Translations under genes and position numbers: made by a program
Source: Solirubrobacterales bacterium
GTDB taxonomy: Bacteria > Actinomycetota > Thermoleophilia > Solirubrobacterales > Solirubrobacteraceae
Length of the DNA stretch: 15,188 nt
Assembly (NCBI GenBank): GCA_013695395.1
Contig: JACDAP010000310.1
Coordinates: 1-15,188, forward strand
Direction of reading: 5' to 3'
Shown here: positions 13,927 to 15,188 of the stretch, one piece after another
Position numbering within the stretch: position 1 is the first letter of the stretch
How the letters are laid out: the number at the start of each line of letters is the position of its first letter
Notes under the pieces: model-generated
Databases searched by the model: none
Seen by the model: the letters and a program-made list of their open reading frames with translations, nothing else
What the model was told of the DNA's origin: nothing

Positions 13927-13932
13927 ATTCTA
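13927..13932 (-). promoter_or_regulatory. -10 box of tRNA-Ala
   Basis: TAGAAT on the minus strand, 9 nt before the mature 5' end of the tRNA. It matches TATAAT at 5 of 6 positions. A -35 box is not obvious. Confidence 0.5.
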
Positions 13933-14009
13933 GACGGCGCTCGAGGTCCGCTTCGCTGAGCGAAAGGTTCCTCCGATGCGGGCGGTCTCGGCGTGCGGTT
14001 CGCTTGCGC

Positions 14010-14639
14010 TCAGAAGTCGAAGTCGCGCGGCGGCTTCTGCTCGAACCAGAGCCGGTCGTGCTCCGGCGTCTCCTCGAGGAAGTCCGGGGTCTCCTCGAGC
14101 TCGTCGTGCTCCCCCGGCGCGGCGTCCGGCTGCGGGTCGGGGGCGTCGTCGAGCATCGAATACTCCTGGGTCGGCTCACCGATGTCCTGGAAGGGCTCCG
14201 CCGGCTCCTCGACCGGTGGGGCGGGCTCCGCGGGCGCTGGGGCGGCGGCGGGCTCGGCCGGGACGGGCCCGTAGGCGTCGGGCTCCGCGGTCGGCGCGAA
14301 CGGCTCGTCCAGCGGCGCCTCCAACGGAGCCGGAGGCTCGGCCACGGGTACGGCGTCCGCCGCGGGGACGGGAGGCTCCTCCTCGGCCGGCTCCACCGAC
14401 GGCTCCGGGAGGACGATCGGCGGCTCCTCGGCCCAGGTCTCTCCCGGATCGAACTCCTTCTCGTCCTCGTACGGCGACTCGTCGTCCTCCAGCTCCGCCG
14501 GCGCGGTGCCCACCTCGAGATCGCCCCGCTTGATCGGACCGAACGCCTCGCGCTCCTTCTCGGCCACGTCCGCGGGGTCGGCACCGTGCTGGCGCTTGAG
14601 CTCGAGGTGCTGGCGAATGGCGTCGTCGAGCAGTCCCAT
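14010..14639 (-). CDS. Acidic Pro/Glu/Ala-rich protein of unknown function
   Basis: A 209-residue soluble protein with no recognised domain. Residues 1-40 ('MGLLDDAIRQHLELKRQHGA' onward) look like a conserved amphipathic helical head. Residues about 50-165 are low complexity, dominated by Glu, Pro, Ala and Asp, and surely disordered. The C-terminal part 'ETPDFLEETPEHDRLWFEQ' to 'PPRDFDF' regains aromatic residues and looks like a conserved linear motif. The head-linker-tail plan suggests an adaptor that tethers two partners, but this is inference. I do not recognise a named gene. A -10-like TACCAT lies 7 nt upstream of the ATG. It sits 60 nt downstream of the diguanylate cyclase gene on the same strand. 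Confidence 0.82.
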   Translation of the reverse strand: MGLLDDAIRQHLELKRQHGADPADVAEKEREAFGPIKRGDLEVGTAPAELEDDESPYEDEKEFDPGETWAEEPPIVLPEPSVEPAEEEPPVPAADAVPVAEPPAPLEAPLDEPFAPTAEPDAYGPVPAEPAAAPAPAEPAPPVEEPAEPFQDIGEPTQEYSMLDDAPDPQPDAAPGEHDELEETPDFLEETPEHDRLWFEQKPPRDFDF

Positions 14640-14646
14640 CGCATCG

Positions 14647-14652
14647 ATGGTA
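14647..14652 (-). promoter_or_regulatory. Putative -10 box of the acidic protein gene
   Basis: TACCAT on the minus strand followed by 7 nt and the ATG at 14639. It matches TATAAT at 4 of 6 positions, and no Shine-Dalgarno sequence is evident. Confidence 0.4.
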
Positions 14653-14699
14653 ACGAAGCCACCGGAGGCCCGGGGAATCGGTTCGGTCGGAGACCGTGA

Positions 14700-15188
14700 T
14701 CAGGCCAGGCCCACGCGGGTGCCCCGCACCGTGCGGTTCTTGCCGCCGGCCTTCGCCTCGTACAGGGCCGCGTCGGCCGCCTCCACGAGCTCCCGCGCGT
14801 CGGCACCCTGTCCGGGCTGGGTGGCCACACCGAAGCTCGCGGTCAGCCGCAGCTCGCCGCCGTCGGACGTCGGCACGGCGAGCCGCTCGATCTCGAGCCG
14901 GACACGCTCGGCGAGCTGGAAGGCACCCTCGACATCGGTCTCCGGCAGGATCATCACGAGCTCCTCCCCGCCGTAGCGCGCGGGCGTGTCGATCTCACGG
15001 GAGCTCTCGCGCACGATCCGCCCGACCTCGCGCAGCACGACATCGCCCGTCTGATGCCCGTAGGTGTCGTTGACCGACTTGAAGTTGTCGATGTCGATCA
15101 TCACGAGGCCGACCTCGGTGCCGTAGCGGCGCGATCGCTCGACCTCGCCGTGGAGCGTGCGGTGGAACTGGCGCACGTTGTCGAGCCC
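14700..15188 (-). CDS. GGDEF diguanylate cyclase, N-terminus cut by window edge
   Basis: The last 162 residues of a diguanylate cyclase, which makes cyclic di-GMP from two GTP. The visible part begins inside the GGDEF domain at 'GLDNVRQFHRTL', equivalent to the usual 'GLxNRRxF'. It includes 'VMIDIDNFKSVNDTYGHQTGD' landmarks (metal- and GTP-binding Asp), the active-site loop as GGEEL in 'ARYGGEELVMILPETD', and 'SFGVA' and 'ADAALYEAKAGGKN' near the end. The final Leu replaces the more common Phe, a usual variant. Five residues before the loop lies 'REID', an RxxD inhibitory site, so product feedback inhibition is expected. The sensory N-terminus is outside the window. Confidence 0.94.
   Translation of the reverse strand, partial: GLDNVRQFHRTLHGEVERSRRYGTEVGLVMIDIDNFKSVNDTYGHQTGDVVLREVGRIVRESSREIDTPARYGGEELVMILPETDVEGAFQLAERVRLEIERLAVPTSDGGELRLTASFGVATQPGQGADARELVEAADAALYEAKAGGKNRTVRGTRVGLA

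Noticed and set aside
13952..13964. TTCGC-TGA-GCGAA inverted repeat between tRNA-Ala and the acidic protein gene
   Set aside because: Only 5 bp of stem with no T tract; too weak to call a terminator.
1..15188. Search for CRISPR arrays, insertion sequences and rRNA genes
   Set aside because: No spaced direct repeats, transposase-like frames, terminal inverted repeats or rRNA-like sequence were recognised by eye.

Overview
The window is 15.2 kb of very GC-rich bacterial DNA with dense genes, frequent GTG/TTG starts and several 1-4 nt stop/start overlaps. Proteins such as the DUF3089 hydrolase with an Arg-rich beta tail, the actinobacterial-style integrase scar and the acidic 'MGLLDDAIRQHLELKRQHGADP' protein suggest an actinomycete, most likely Thermoleophilia/Solirubrobacterales. 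That placement is inference from protein style, not from a marker gene.

Left part (1-4050). An alpha/beta hydrolase, cut by the left edge, and a DUF1295 membrane reductase-like protein form a leftward overlapping pair. Divergent from them run a Bcp-type peroxiredoxin and a GH15 glucoamylase/trehalase-like enzyme. A long perfect-looking hairpin separates GH15 from the convergent gene beyond.

Middle (4050-8800). A secreted penicillin-G-acylase-like Ntn hydrolase runs leftward. A Phd/YefM-VapC type II toxin-antitoxin pair follows, with a TGTACA-centred palindrome at its start. A secreted DUF3089 lipase-like hydrolase converges on the toxin gene, and one hairpin covers both stop codons.

Signalling block (9029-12381). 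Five co-directional, mostly overlapping genes encode a receiver-only protein, a small protein with an EF-hand-like loop, a NarL-type response regulator, a membrane HisKA_3 kinase and a second receiver-only protein. The likely logic is one kinase, one DNA-binding output and two receivers without an output domain that could act as phosphate sinks or connectors.

Metal block (12385-13558). A TerC-family membrane protein is preceded by a convincing yybP-ykoY (Mn2+) riboswitch. The 3' strand of its P1 stem can pair instead with the TerC Shine-Dalgarno sequence, which predicts translation switched on by manganese.

Right part (13559-15188). A broken tyrosine-recombinase fragment abuts the 3' end of tRNA-Ala(TGC), a probable scar of an integrated element. 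Beyond it lie an acidic Pro/Glu-rich protein and a GGDEF diguanylate cyclase cut by the right edge.

Across the window many genes have a TAnnnT-like -10 hexamer 6-7 nt upstream of the start codon, which points to frequent leaderless transcription. No CRISPR array, rRNA or insertion sequence was seen.
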